A program made the translations under genes and the position numbers. Positions 10,616 through 20,548 of a DNA stretch of 64,000 bases are shown in pieces. This stretch comes from Bremia lactucae. Its lineage: Eukaryota > Oomycota > Peronosporomycetes > Peronosporales > Peronosporaceae. The first letter of the stretch is position 1; every line of letters begins with the position of its first letter. The notes below the pieces were generated by a model that saw nothing but the letters and a program-made list of their open reading frames with translations, did not search any database and was not told where the DNA came from. The stretch lies in the NCBI RefSeq assembly GCF_004359215.1, contig NC_090620.1, forward strand, positions 3,030,729 through 3,094,728, in the 5' to 3' direction.

Positions 10616-11227
10616 ATGTTAATGAAGCTACTTATCCGACCGGCGCAGTCCGCAGCGCGTAAGCAGCGATCTAGAGCACCAATTGCGCTATTTAGCACTG
10701 CGCGTGATCAAAACCCGAACGTGTTTTTCGACGTTTCCATCGACGGAAAGCCCAGTGGGCGCTTGGTTTTCGAGCTGCGCGCGGACATTGTGCCAAAAAC
10801 TGCTGAAAACTTTCGCCAGCTATGCACTGGAGAAGCAGGCGTGGGCCAATCGGGCAAGGCGCTACACTACAAGGGAAGTTCATTTCATCGCATTATTCCC
10901 AACTTTATGTGCCAGGGCGGCGACTTTACGAAAGGCAATGGCACAGGCGGCGAGTCGATTTATGGCGAAAAGTTTGCGGACGAGAAGTTTGAACTCAAGC
11001 ACGAAGGTGCGGGCATCCTTTCGATGGCTAATGCAGGCCCAAACACGAATGGATCGCAATTTTTTTTGACGACGGTCGATTGCCCGTGGTTGGACAAAGC
11101 CCACGTTGTGTTTGGAAAAGTGACGGAAGGCCACGACGTGCTCCAGAAAATGGAGAAAGAAGGGAGTCAGTCGGGTGCCACCCGTGTGGCAGTTGTCATT
11201 GATGACTGTGGAGAGCTCAAGAATTAA
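10616..11227 (+). CDS. Cyclophilin-type peptidyl-prolyl cis-trans isomerase, probably mitochondrial
   Basis: The protein is 203 residues from the ATG at 10616 (a second ATG follows at 10622); the frame extends upstream only with a GTG. The first 35 or so residues are Arg/Ser/Ala-rich and lack acidic residues ([20 protein letters not shown]), as in a mitochondrial presequence. A complete single-domain cyclophilin follows: [20 protein letters not shown], the catalytic [16 protein letters not shown] with the essential Arg, NGSQFFLTT, and [12 protein letters not shown] with the cyclosporin-binding Trp. It catalyses proline isomerisation during protein folding. The length beyond a cytosolic cyclophilin A is explained by the presequence. 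Targeting is inferred; the family assignment is firm. Confidence 0.93.
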   Translation: MLMKLLIRPAQSAARKQRSRAPIALFSTARDQNPNVFFDVSIDGKPSGRLVFELRADIVPKTAENFRQLCTGEAGVGQSGKALHYKGSSFHRIIPNFMCQGGDFTKGNGTGGESIYGEKFADEKFELKHEGAGILSMANAGPNTNGSQFFLTTVDCPWLDKAHVVFGKVTEGHDVLQKMEKEGSQSGATRVAVVIDDCGELKN

Positions 11228-11503
11228 AGTTTATATCATTTATAAATATCAACTGAGCTTACTTGTAACAAAGCGGTATTATTTGCCTTATACAACTCCA
11301 CTCTTGTCATGACTAAGGGCTAAAAATATAGAGCAATTGAGAGCTCAGAAAATGTTAAAATGCAACAATCTTTTCATGACTTTCAATATGGTGATTTAAT
11401 ACTTAGATAACGGAGTTGGAAGTCACAAATTTTATGTAGCTAAATAAAAAATAGTCTGGAACTACTGTTTGTACAATTGAACTCGCTTAAATTGTGTATA
11501 CCG

Positions 11504-12615
11504 ATGGCAACACCCTCGCCACGGCGCTCGTCGATCAACTCCGTCCCGTCATCAGGGCGGCGACAAAAAGAAAAGTCCTTACATGATATAGTGGCAACGA
11601 TGGAGCAAAACACGATTAAGAGCCCCCCAGCTGGTGATAATGGTGTCTTAACCTCCTCGAGGCAGTTGGATTTCGGTAGCGTGAATGAGCGCGACGTCAA
11701 CGATGCTGAAGATGAAGACCAAGTGAAGATTGAGCCGGTGGAATCAGATGAGATAGAAGTTGATGCTACACGTCACTCGAAAAGGTGAGCGGCATGCATT
11801 AGTTCGTTGCCAAGACTGATCAATGACACCAGGAGACGCCGCGGAAAGGTGTGTTGGAGTGCCGAGGAAGAGGAATTTTTGAGACAAGGGGTAAAAAAGC
11901 ATGGTGTTGGCAAATGGCAAAACATTCTGATTGAAGGGAAAAACATCTTTCTAAATCGCCGCACGAATGTAGATCTCAAGGTACAATGACTAGTAGCTGC
12001 TCCGATAGAATGTGTTTGATGCTCCTATACTTACGACTGCAGGATAAATGGAAGAATCTTACGAAGAACACAAAGCGAAAGCTACACAAGACACGTAATT
12101 TCCATGATAATGTTGATGAGCGAACAAACGAAACTGTGAAGGCTGCATCGTCAAAAAGACCTTCGGTCAGTCCTGTTCGGCTTGCTGCTACAACAAATAG
12201 GAATCATGATGAAGATGGTCAAGACAATACTGATACCCTCAGCCTTGAGGATGAATCCAGTCCAATACCAGAAGCGGCCACACTCAGGTGTGCCACTGAC
12301 AAGTCATTTCCGGACGTGCGTTTGCAGCATTAATATTGAATTGACCACAAACTGACCTGTTTCGTCGTACTGATTGTTTATGAATAGCTTATTGAAATCA
12401 AAGTGCAATTGGATGCGTGCAACACCATAGCTTCTCTTGTAAAATATTTACGGTCGAGCATCTTGTCGGATGCTTCTGAGAATGTAGATATTCAGGTCAT
12501 TGGCATCAAGTCTCGAGTTTGTTTTCAAGACGACGAGCTTTTGTCAAGGTGCATCACTGTAAATGGTGGAGACTTCTATTTTGTGTACGATAATAATCCG
12601 GAAGAGTTTGTTTGA
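11504..12615 (+). CDS. Telobox Myb/SANT DNA-binding protein with a possible C-terminal ubiquitin-like fold
   Basis: Exons are 11504-11784, 11833-11980, 12043-12315 and 12388-12615; all junctions keep frame, giving 309 residues. Residues 1-93 are acidic and Ser-rich. Residues about 94-155 are one Myb/SANT repeat (KVCWSAEEEEFLRQGVKKHG, then KWQNIL) ending in VDLKDKWKNL. That matches the telobox (VDLKDKWRN) found in telomere-repeat-binding Myb proteins of plants, animals and fungi. The telobox is cut by intron 2 exactly between VDLK and DKWKN. A basic NTKRKLHK stretch and a Ser/Asp linker follow. The last 75 residues (LIEIKVQLDACNTIASLVKYL onward) look like a beta-grasp/ubiquitin-like domain, which is inference. 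It probably binds telomeric double-stranded DNA in the nucleus. An ATG start was taken because the upstream extension begins with TTG. Confidence 0.82.
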
Positions 12616-12889
12616 ACTTGAGAACAATAATTTTTCTTTTTGAACAACTTTTTGTTAAAGAAATACACAATAATTTACATTTGATAGGCGGTCAATACCA
12701 GGAAATTCATCTCTTGCTCTGGGAATGATCTTTAATGTAATAAAATACGATTGCTTTACTGAAAAGAGGTTTCAAACTTGAATATGATGCATGAGGATTT
12801 AGTCATAACATTATTGCTATTTGAACCAATTACAAGTCGTAAAGTTATGATAACACTTTTGATTACGGTGGACTAAATAAAAATCAATA

Positions 12890-14782
12890 ATGACCGAGGA
12901 TGAAACCTCGACAGTAGCCATGCGGCGACTAGCCGAGGTGGTGCTTTACGCTGAATTTGACCTTACAAAGGGAAGCACATTACGCGGTAGTTATCCAACC
13001 CGGTTTGCCCACTATTCACCTGAATTTTTTGCCGATATGATGCTGCCCGAGGGGGTGCACAACCGCGAGGAAGATTTTACAATTTTTTTTCTCAATCGCC
13101 AAGACGCTTTGCAGCCTCGCAATAACGACAACAATCTCCATGAACCTCAAGGAAAAATATTAGACAAGACGCAAGACCCACTACAGCGTTTCATGTACTG
13201 CCTAAGTGTTGTGCGCACGACGCACGACGCGACCGCCCGTCGCGGCGCTAAAGTGACGGCGGTGGCACTTTGCTCATCCCACAAGAGTTGTTTGGCCTTA
13301 AAAGAGGTGCTTAACATGGCGGTACTTAAAATCGTTGAATCCGAGAGCGACGAAGCGAGTGAAAAGGTGCTTCAAGATCTTTTTGCCGTCGTGAATGCCG
13401 TTGACATCACGGGAGTTCGTGGCTTATCCAATATAGAGAGACGATTAATGAAATGTACGATTAGTAGTACTGAACGGGCTGTTTTAAGTTCGAAAGACAC
13501 CAAAAATGTGGAAAAAGAGCTTTTTTTTCGTACTCAAGCGAAATGGGAAGATCGATCGATCCCATTGCAAGTTAAATTATGTAGTACGAAGGATCAGCAT
13601 GATAATGGAATGTTGATTCATTTACTACGGACGTTTGGAGAACAGACCATGGTGCTTTTTAATGCCGTATTGACGGGGCAACGTGTGATACTACTGGGGT
13701 ACAATCGTCCCGCCGGAGAAGTGTGTAACTTAGTGCTGGCCACAAGCTCACTAGTATGTCCGCCATTATTTGGGTTGCTTTGTCGACAATTTCCGTGAGT
13801 ACTATCGATTCAAAATAAAGGCTAAAATCGTTTTTACGTTTGACCATTTTGGGAAACAGGTACGCCCATTTGACGGATTTGGGTTTTTTATTAACGCCTG
13901 GATTTATTGCGGGTGTGACGAATCCAATGTTTAAAACCAAGCGAGAGTGGTGGGATGTATTGTGTGATATTTCAACCGGTGATGTAATTGTATCGACGCC
14001 AACTGACAAGGAAGATTACGATAACGTGGATCGGACTTTTGTGCTTGAGGTACAGTTGATTCAAGACTGGTGTTTGTGACCAAAAAAAAAGGTCAAACTG
14101 AAATAATGTATCGATGATGCAGGTTTTGGATGGTGTGGCCGCTGGATATGATGAGGAATGGGTCCGGTGTATGTTTGAAGAGTTTACACTGAATAACATT
14201 GTGAACATCGCACTCGGTAACGTGAGTAACCTCAACTCGGACGCATTGGCCAAACGCTCAGCAATTAATAGCAATCGCATCACAAAATGGTCACGCACGG
14301 ATAATTACAAGCTCTTTATGAATTCTCCACATTTAAAGCTTTTTTACTCCCCGGCTTTCAGTACGTTCATTTTGTAAACATGTTGTATTCAGGAGGATTT
14401 TTTCAAAAACAGAATCAATGATGTTTGTATAGAAAAACATGGCGTGAATATCAAACGCCACATTCAAAGTCTTCAAGGCGATTTGGTCGTGCTCAATGAC
14501 GCTCTTGTGGAAAAAATTTACTCGGACTTTGCTACGCTACTAAATACCGAGCTTGAGCTGCAAGAATTTCTTAGTTTTTTGCCAGCAATACGCGGTGGTG
14601 TGCAGACCATTGCACAGGGTATTTTTCATCCGTCTATCAGCGTGAAGCATAATACAGTGGCGTTGCTGAAGCGTCTCGAGCAATTTCCATCCACCGTATC
14701 AAGCATGCAGCATCTTAATCCATTTTTACTCATGTCGTACCAACGGATTTACGACATTGTCAACCCCGAGACCAGAGATTAA
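12890..14782 (+). CDS. Afi1/DENN-family protein (small-GTPase regulator), with one out-of-frame splice
   Basis: The N-terminus ([20 protein letters not shown], then [20 protein letters not shown]) matches the Afi1/MesA N-terminal domain. The core ([34 protein letters not shown]) is the DENN/SPA region found in Rab or Arf regulators of polarity and trafficking. Exons 12890-13794, 13860-14049 and 14123-14360 join in frame with GT-AG introns. The final segment, 14393-14782, clearly continues the same protein ([20 protein letters not shown], then [16 protein letters not shown]). With the obvious donor at 14361 and acceptor at 14391-14392, however, it is out of frame. Either a less usual splice site is used or one base is wrong or missing. 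The stop is TAA at 14780-14782. Family assignment is good; exact partner GTPase unknown. Confidence 0.82.
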
Positions 14783-14851
14783 GTATACTATGCGTAAAAT
14801 AGGAATGCTTCAGGTCTCCTGACAGTGCTGAATGTTAAATCTACAAGTAAT

Positions 14852-14931
14852 TTATTTCAATCCACGGGTGCCAAATTGTAGTGCCATCTCTTCGCATCCG
14901 TCACGTAAGAGTTGGTCATTGTCAATGAGAG
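14852..14931 (-). CDS. Possible terminal exon of an unidentified minus-strand gene
   Basis: In the 380-base gap between the DENN gene and the anthranilate synthase gene, the minus strand encodes LIDNDQLLRDGCEEMALQFG followed by TRGLK and a stop. This is preceded by an AG that could be a splice acceptor (14932-14933). The peptide has protein-like composition, but no upstream exon can be placed before the divergent gene. It may be a relic or chance; the rest of the gap shows nothing. Confidence 0.22.
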
Positions 14932-15161
14932 CTTCGAATTCGTATCAAATTATATTCATAGAGCTGGCTTAAGGAACGATTTCTTCATGTGTTTCCTATC
15001 GACTCGGATGAAGCTCTTTGGAGTTCCTCTTTTAGATTACTCGTTTTTGTTTCTCTAATTTTATTTTTTTTAATTTAATCCAGTTCTTTTAGATGCAGTT
15101 CATCAGGATAATTCTTTATTGTCACTTTCGAGCAACATTGCTACACCTCGACACTCGCACC

Positions 15162-16691
15162 ATGTCCTTCGAACCCTCCTTGGAGCGCATCACGCAGTTG
15201 CAACAGCAACACGCCGACAAGAACCTCGTGCCAGTCTACTTAAATGCAGCTGCAGACTTGGATACGCCCGTAAGTGTATTACTTAAACTCCGAGCGGGCC
15301 AGACGCACTCGTTTCTTCTCGAATCGGTGGCCCCAGGTGAAAAAATTGCGCGCTACTCCTTCATTGGCGCTGGTCCGCTTAAAATACTAACCACTGGCAA
15401 AAACTATGCCTTAAAAGGCGATCCACTACTTCATCTTGAGCACGAAATGAAGAATTTCCGCACAATTCGACTGCCTGAACTCAATGTGCCCATGACAGGT
15501 GGAGCCGTGGGCTACTGCAGTTTTGATGCCATTCGTCACTTTGAGCCCAAGATTGCGCCCTTAATAGAAGCTCAAACAGACGTGCTGGGTATTCCCGAAA
15601 GTATTTACATGTTTTTTGACACGATTGTGATCTTTGACCACGTGTTTCATACGCTTAAGATCGTCTCGCACGTTCGTTTGGACACAAACGATTTATCAAT
15701 GGCATATCAAGAGGCAATTGACAAGATCGTCGCAGTAAATTCGGTGCTCGACAAGCCACTCGTACGTTTATCGAGTCAATCCTCTAAACGAACATCCAAT
15801 GCGTTTACAATGGACCTTGAAACGGCTTCAAATGTTGGGAAAGTCGGGTACATGAACTTGGTCGAAACACTCAAGCACCATATTGTCGACGGAGATATTT
15901 TCCAAGCTGTGCCATCCCAGCGTCTCACATTTAATCTCCCCGATGACGTGACGTCGTTGGATTTATACCGTCAAATGCGTGTAATTAATCCATCGCCCTA
16001 CATGTTTTATCTCGACCTCGGCAAGGATTTTCAAATTGTAGGTGCGTCTCCAGAAATGCTTGTAAAAGTGGACCACAATGCGATCGTGGAGACGCATCCA
16101 ATTGCTGGAACGCGTCCTCGTGGCGCAACGGAAGCAGAAGACGAGGAATTCATGAATGATCTATTGGCGGATGAAAAAGAGCGGGCCGAACATATTATGC
16201 TCGTGGATCTTGGTCGAAATGACGTTGGTCGTGTGGCCGAACCAGGATCTGTTCGAGTAGAGCAACTCATGCAGATTGAAAAATATTCGCATGTCATGCA
16301 CATTGTTTCGGTCGTAAAAGGCGATTTACGAACGAATCAAAGTGTTTACGATGCGTATCGTGCAATGTTTCCTGCGGGAACGCTCTCGGGTGCGCCAAAA
16401 GTGCGTGCGATGGAATTGATTTGCTCGCTCGAGACGGAACGACGTGGGGTATACTCTGGCTCGGTGGGGTACTTTAGTTTCTCGGGGTTCCTCGATACGG
16501 CCATTGCAATTCGTACAATGGTCGTGAAGGATGGAAAAGTCTACTTGCAAGCGGGCGGTGGCATTGTGTATGACTCGGACCCGTTGGATGAGTATACGGA
16601 GACAATCAATAAACTTGGCTCCGCGGTCAAGACGCTGGAAAAGTGTATTGCGCACGTGGCACCAACCACGCTAAAGATTGAGAGCCAATGA
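15162..16691 (+). CDS. trpE: Anthranilate synthase component I (TrpE type)
   Basis: The protein is 509 residues from the ATG at 15162 (context gcaccATGt); an in-frame ATG at 15093 would add 23 residues. It converts chorismate plus ammonia or glutamine nitrogen to anthranilate, the first committed step of tryptophan synthesis. The N-terminal domain carries LLES, then ten residues, then S (LLESVAPGEKIARYS), the known tryptophan feedback-inhibition element, at residues about 52-66. The catalytic chorismate-binding domain shows HPIAGTRPRG, DLGRNDVGRVAEPGSV, FPAGTLSGAPKVRAMELI and QAGGGIVYDSDP, all in order. No glutamine amidotransferase domain is fused, so a separate component II is expected elsewhere. 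The gene is intron-free. Protein of this size and motif order is typical for the family. Confidence 0.95.
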   Translation: MSFEPSLERITQLQQQHADKNLVPVYLNAAADLDTPVSVLLKLRAGQTHSFLLESVAPGEKIARYSFIGAGPLKILTTGKNYALKGDPLLHLEHEMKNFRTIRLPELNVPMTGGAVGYCSFDAIRHFEPKIAPLIEAQTDVLGIPESIYMFFDTIVIFDHVFHTLKIVSHVRLDTNDLSMAYQEAIDKIVAVNSVLDKPLVRLSSQSSKRTSNAFTMDLETASNVGKVGYMNLVETLKHHIVDGDIFQAVPSQRLTFNLPDDVTSLDLYRQMRVINPSPYMFYLDLGKDFQIVGASPEMLVKVDHNAIVETHPIAGTRPRGATEAEDEEFMNDLLADEKERAEHIMLVDLGRNDVGRVAEPGSVRVEQLMQIEKYSHVMHIVSVVKGDLRTNQSVYDAYRAMFPAGTLSGAPKVRAMELICSLETERRGVYSGSVGYFSFSGFLDTAIAIRTMVVKDGKVYLQAGGGIVYDSDPLDEYTETINKLGSAVKTLEKCIAHVAPTTLKIESQ

Positions 16692-17942
16692 ACGTGAATC
16701 ATGATGCCATGAGAAGCCATAACGTTGTGATTTGAGCGGGATTTGAATAGCTAGATTTTTTTTAATGGTGTTTTCATCAAGTGGGTTAAAATGGGCGGTA
16801 ATGTGCTGTTGCTGAAGAGGTCGTTTGGCCAATTTTTGGAAGTTCTTCGCTTTTGAGGCGCTTAAATACTTTAAATTGCTAGGCCTTATATTTTCAGTGC
16901 TTGAAATTTTCTAGTGACCTTGATTAAATTTTTTGATAGAGAAATGTAGGAGAAAAAAAGCATTCTTTTAATAATTTTACTTAGTGTCCCAAAAACAAAT
17001 TCGTTAATTTTTGGCGATCCAGACCTTTGATTTTGAAAAGTAACGGGGCAAAAGCGGCGACAGCCAGAAATATCGCTGGAAGACGGACAAAAAGCCTCCA
17101 ACGAGATGCCTTACCCTAAAGGGGAGGAAGTGATGGTGTGTCTACGTATTCGGACAATTTACGGACTCCATCGGCGCAAGCAGGTACTACAGACGAACAG
17201 GCGAATGCGGCCTTACGCAGTATACCTCCACCTCCAGCGAAACCGATCGAGATGATTGACGTAGCCGGGCCAAGACGTAAGCGAGCGCTTCCAAAGCGGC
17301 CTCGCACTGGTCGCAACGAATCAACTTCGCTCGCTTGCGTTTAATAGATATCATGGGCGGTACTATGCCTCCTGCTTCTTCCCATCACGCCACAACTGCT
17401 AGTCCATTCGAAACTAGCGGAGCAGCTTCAACTGATGCTCCTCTTCATAGACAGACACCAGTCCCGGCAGGTCGACGCGCGGGCATCGACTGGATTTCAA
17501 GAGTCAAAACTCTGTCAATTTCCTCTCCACTAGACGAGGATCTAAAGCTTATGCTTCACGAAGTGGTGGACAAGCAACTTTTCAACAAAGAAGCGTTGGT
17601 TCCGAGCAGCATCCACTAATGCAGGCCGCGCCCGATAGGAGTAGCGATTTCGCTCAACTACTCACGGCAGCCAATCCTGCTTCCATTCAATCGCAGGCGC
17701 TGAGCGCTGCTATACGACGGATCGGGATCTTGAAAGTCAAGATTCGCGACTGATTTTGGATTTCCTTGATGTTTGTTCGAACGATCGCCGGATTACGGAA
17801 GGCTGAAACTTCCGTTGGGCCTTTTAGAGAACTGATGCTGAGAGATCCGCGTTACGCGCGTGATATCCCTCGATCTCCAAGTCCACTTCATGGTGGGATA
17901 ATTTGTCGGCGGGAAGTTTTTCACCTTCCTCGTCGCCCCCAG
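16692..17942. other. TE-flank region with two unassigned open stretches
   Basis: Just after the anthranilate synthase gene the sequence becomes AT-rich. Plus-strand open stretches at 17138-17344 and 17335-17619 (Pro-, Ala- and Ser-rich, with IDWISRVKTLSISSPLDEDL) suggest part of a retroelement gag, but I cannot assign a domain. Later bases in both frames are full of stops. Confidence 0.35.
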
Positions 17943-20548
17943 TTAATCGACGCTTGACCCACGGTGGGGTTCGGCGACACCATCGGTCTCCTTAGACGGA
18001 CGGGGATGTGTGATATCGTCTAGATCAACATACCGTTTCGGACGACCCAAGTAAAAGACGGGGACCAGACATACTTTCGTGGTGTCTTGCTTTAAAATCT
18101 GGTATGCATTATTACGCTTCAGCCAAGACATCGACTTACTCGGCTTGTATCCAACTTTGAAATTAAATTAGAGAAAATTGTAAGCCATCTTGCCCATCCA
18201 GAGGTCAGACAAGGGCTTAGTTCGCCCTGCATAATTCTTGATGTACTAATAAAAGTAATCGACGAGCACTTGGAATTGGGTTAAATCCTTCACGTGGCGT
18301 GAGATTGGCAAATTCCTTTCCAGACTTTATCTTGTCTGGATCTGCTCGTACACAATGTGTACCTAAGATGCAAACCAGCACGGGTATAGTGGGGACCCGT
18401 TTGACGCACGTTTGCAAGTTGACGTACACTTAGGCATCACCCAGAGTCTTTAACACAGCGTCCAAATGACACTTGTGCGACTCTTTTTCGCTCAGCCCGT
18501 CCTTGGCCCTACTATCCACGAATACATCGTCAAAGTAATGGGAGCGTATACACAATGCTGACGCATCACGTGAGCCACAACTCATTGAATGGTGCTGGTG
18601 TGTTTTTCTTCCCTTGGAACATCACAAAGCCACTCCCAAAGCATACCGCTAGGGGAGCTTACTGCCGTTTTGGTTACATCGGACTATGAACTCTCTCGGA
18701 TTTTTCGAGCGCGCCGTTCGCTAAACGAACAGTCGTCTCTTCTAGATTGCCATCCTGGCCAAACGACTCGAACACCGCCGGTCTGTGTTTTAGAATCGCG
18801 ATTCTTACAAAGTTCTGTGATGCACCGGAATCCACAAGAAGGGTCATCATCACATGGTCGTAGCCTCGTACTCGAGAGCTATAAACCAGCAGGGTTGGGG
18901 TCCGAATTTTGATGGTATATGGACTATGCTACCGATTTTTTTCAATAACTCTGATATTAGATGTAACATCAGACTCCGCGTAAGTAGGGCATCCTGCCCC
19001 TTCTGCGCTCCTCCATTTTCTAAACCCTCAGTGGTTGATGCAGAACTAACACGCCTTGCACGCTGGTTCTTGTCATAACTATTCGAGACGAGAGTCATTT
19101 TGCTAGGCGTCTTAGCCCCAGCAGGGACTTTTGCATAGCAGCGAGCCATCAATGGCCGCACTTGCCGCAATTTTAGAAGACAACATCTGCATTGACCAAC
19201 TCCATAGGAGTGACATCCAACCTTCCGGCCTACGGCTATCGCCGAGGCACCGTTGCAGAATTGCGTCTCAACTAAGGCAATTCGGATCGCCTCTTCCATG
19301 ATCGACGGTTCCTTCCTAAAAAAGCCCCCCGATGGGCCTTGCCGCAGTACATTCACGAGCGTGGGCATTTCAATGCGTTCCAGTATCGGACCCACAGTAG
19401 TGGATGCCGACAGCGAGCGCATCCCCTGCACATATTCTTGCAGGGATTGCTTCGCCTATCGCTTTCCAAAGAAGCGCGCCTGTAGCAAAACTTCCTTGTT
19501 TGGCGGCTCATACATGGCGTGAATCTTTGTATTAAAGATCGACAATAAAAGGACGCGTTATCGGTCACCATAAGCGCCGAATAAGCCCACTCTGAGGCCT
19601 TATCGAGCAAGTGAGACAAAGCGTGAGACACCATCCAATGTACGTCCTCGATGATCTGCGCAACCGCATAGCGCCAGGGCTGACAGCTATTGGGCAATGT
19701 GTGCGCTGCAATTCCATCGAACTTGGGCGGTCCATCCGAATAAACATCAGCTGATGCGGCCGAGCCAAGAAAATCTCAACAGTTCTGTTGAGAGCCTCGC
19801 TCTGAGCCTGCTCATGCCTAAGCTCATATTGAGTCTTTGTGATGGACTTCGCCGCAGCGTGGCTCTGTGCCTCGGACACGGCTCTTCGCTGTCCGAGCAC
19901 GAACGCCTCAAAATTGCTTCCACTGAGCAACATGTTCCCCAGGAGGACTGCACAAGAGCCTGACTAGCGCTTGCTCACCAAGTTCCTGAGCCAAGTGCTC
20001 TACAACCTTCCAATTATGTTTGAAGAGGTGGGCTTAATGAGCCCAATCAATGTTGAGGATCATCCTCACTGAATTGTTTAGAGAGACGCGTCGTGGGAAG
20101 GACAACTAGTGCTACCAAGTGTAGGCGGGCGCTACTATAATAGCCACGATTTTCTTAAGCACGCACCTTCAAGCACAGTGAGGAAGCGGCTTGATCGTCT
20201 TCTCTCACGTGCAGTGAGGTAGTTGAGCGCCTTAGCGACCGCATCCAACGAACTAAGAACCTTAGTGCAAGCGTTGTCACGAAAGAAATAAAACATTTTA
20301 TCCAATCAATGGATGCCACCTCTGTCCAACAGTGTGAGCGTATTATTCTGAATACCTCAGATTACGAGTGACGCTAGCCGACATCCTTTCCAATATGAAT
20401 ACACCTATGTGCATCACATACAAAAGGGTAGGTACCACACCCAAGTGGCATTACCAAGTACTTCACATGAAGTATTTGACCACCCCGCTGAGTACATAAT
20501 GTGTACTTAACGGGTTAGTGTAACATGGGGCAACTTTAGCTCGCTACA
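17943..20548 (-). mobile_element. Degenerate Ty3/Gypsy element A (LTR piece, gag, protease, RT, integrase tail)
   Basis: In minus-strand order: an LTR fragment (20548-20365, family 1), then a gag relic at about 19950-19200. The gag relic shows ASEWAYSALM and later MEEAIRIALVETQFCNGAS, typical of oomycete Gypsy gag. Next is a protease relic with VDSGASQNFV near 18760-18855. A reverse transcriptase piece follows with YFDDVFVDSRAKDGLS near 18515-18545, continuing to ADPDKIKS near 18300. Last is an integrase C-terminal piece, NAYQILKQDTTK then PVFYLGRPKRYVDLDD, at 18131-17943. Frames are broken by stops and shifts, and most of RT, RNase H and the integrase core is deleted. It cannot move by itself. 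Confidence 0.82.
20365..20548 (-). repeat. Family-1 LTR fragment
   Basis: On the minus strand it begins TGTAGCGAGCTAAAGTTGCCCC, shortened here to its first 20 bases TGTAGCGAGCTAAAGTTGCC, matching the start of the LTR at 1240-409. It then matches through the TACTT/AAGTA hairpin area and a stretch like 1040-1110 before similarity ends. It lies upstream of the gag relic of element A. Confidence 0.65.
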
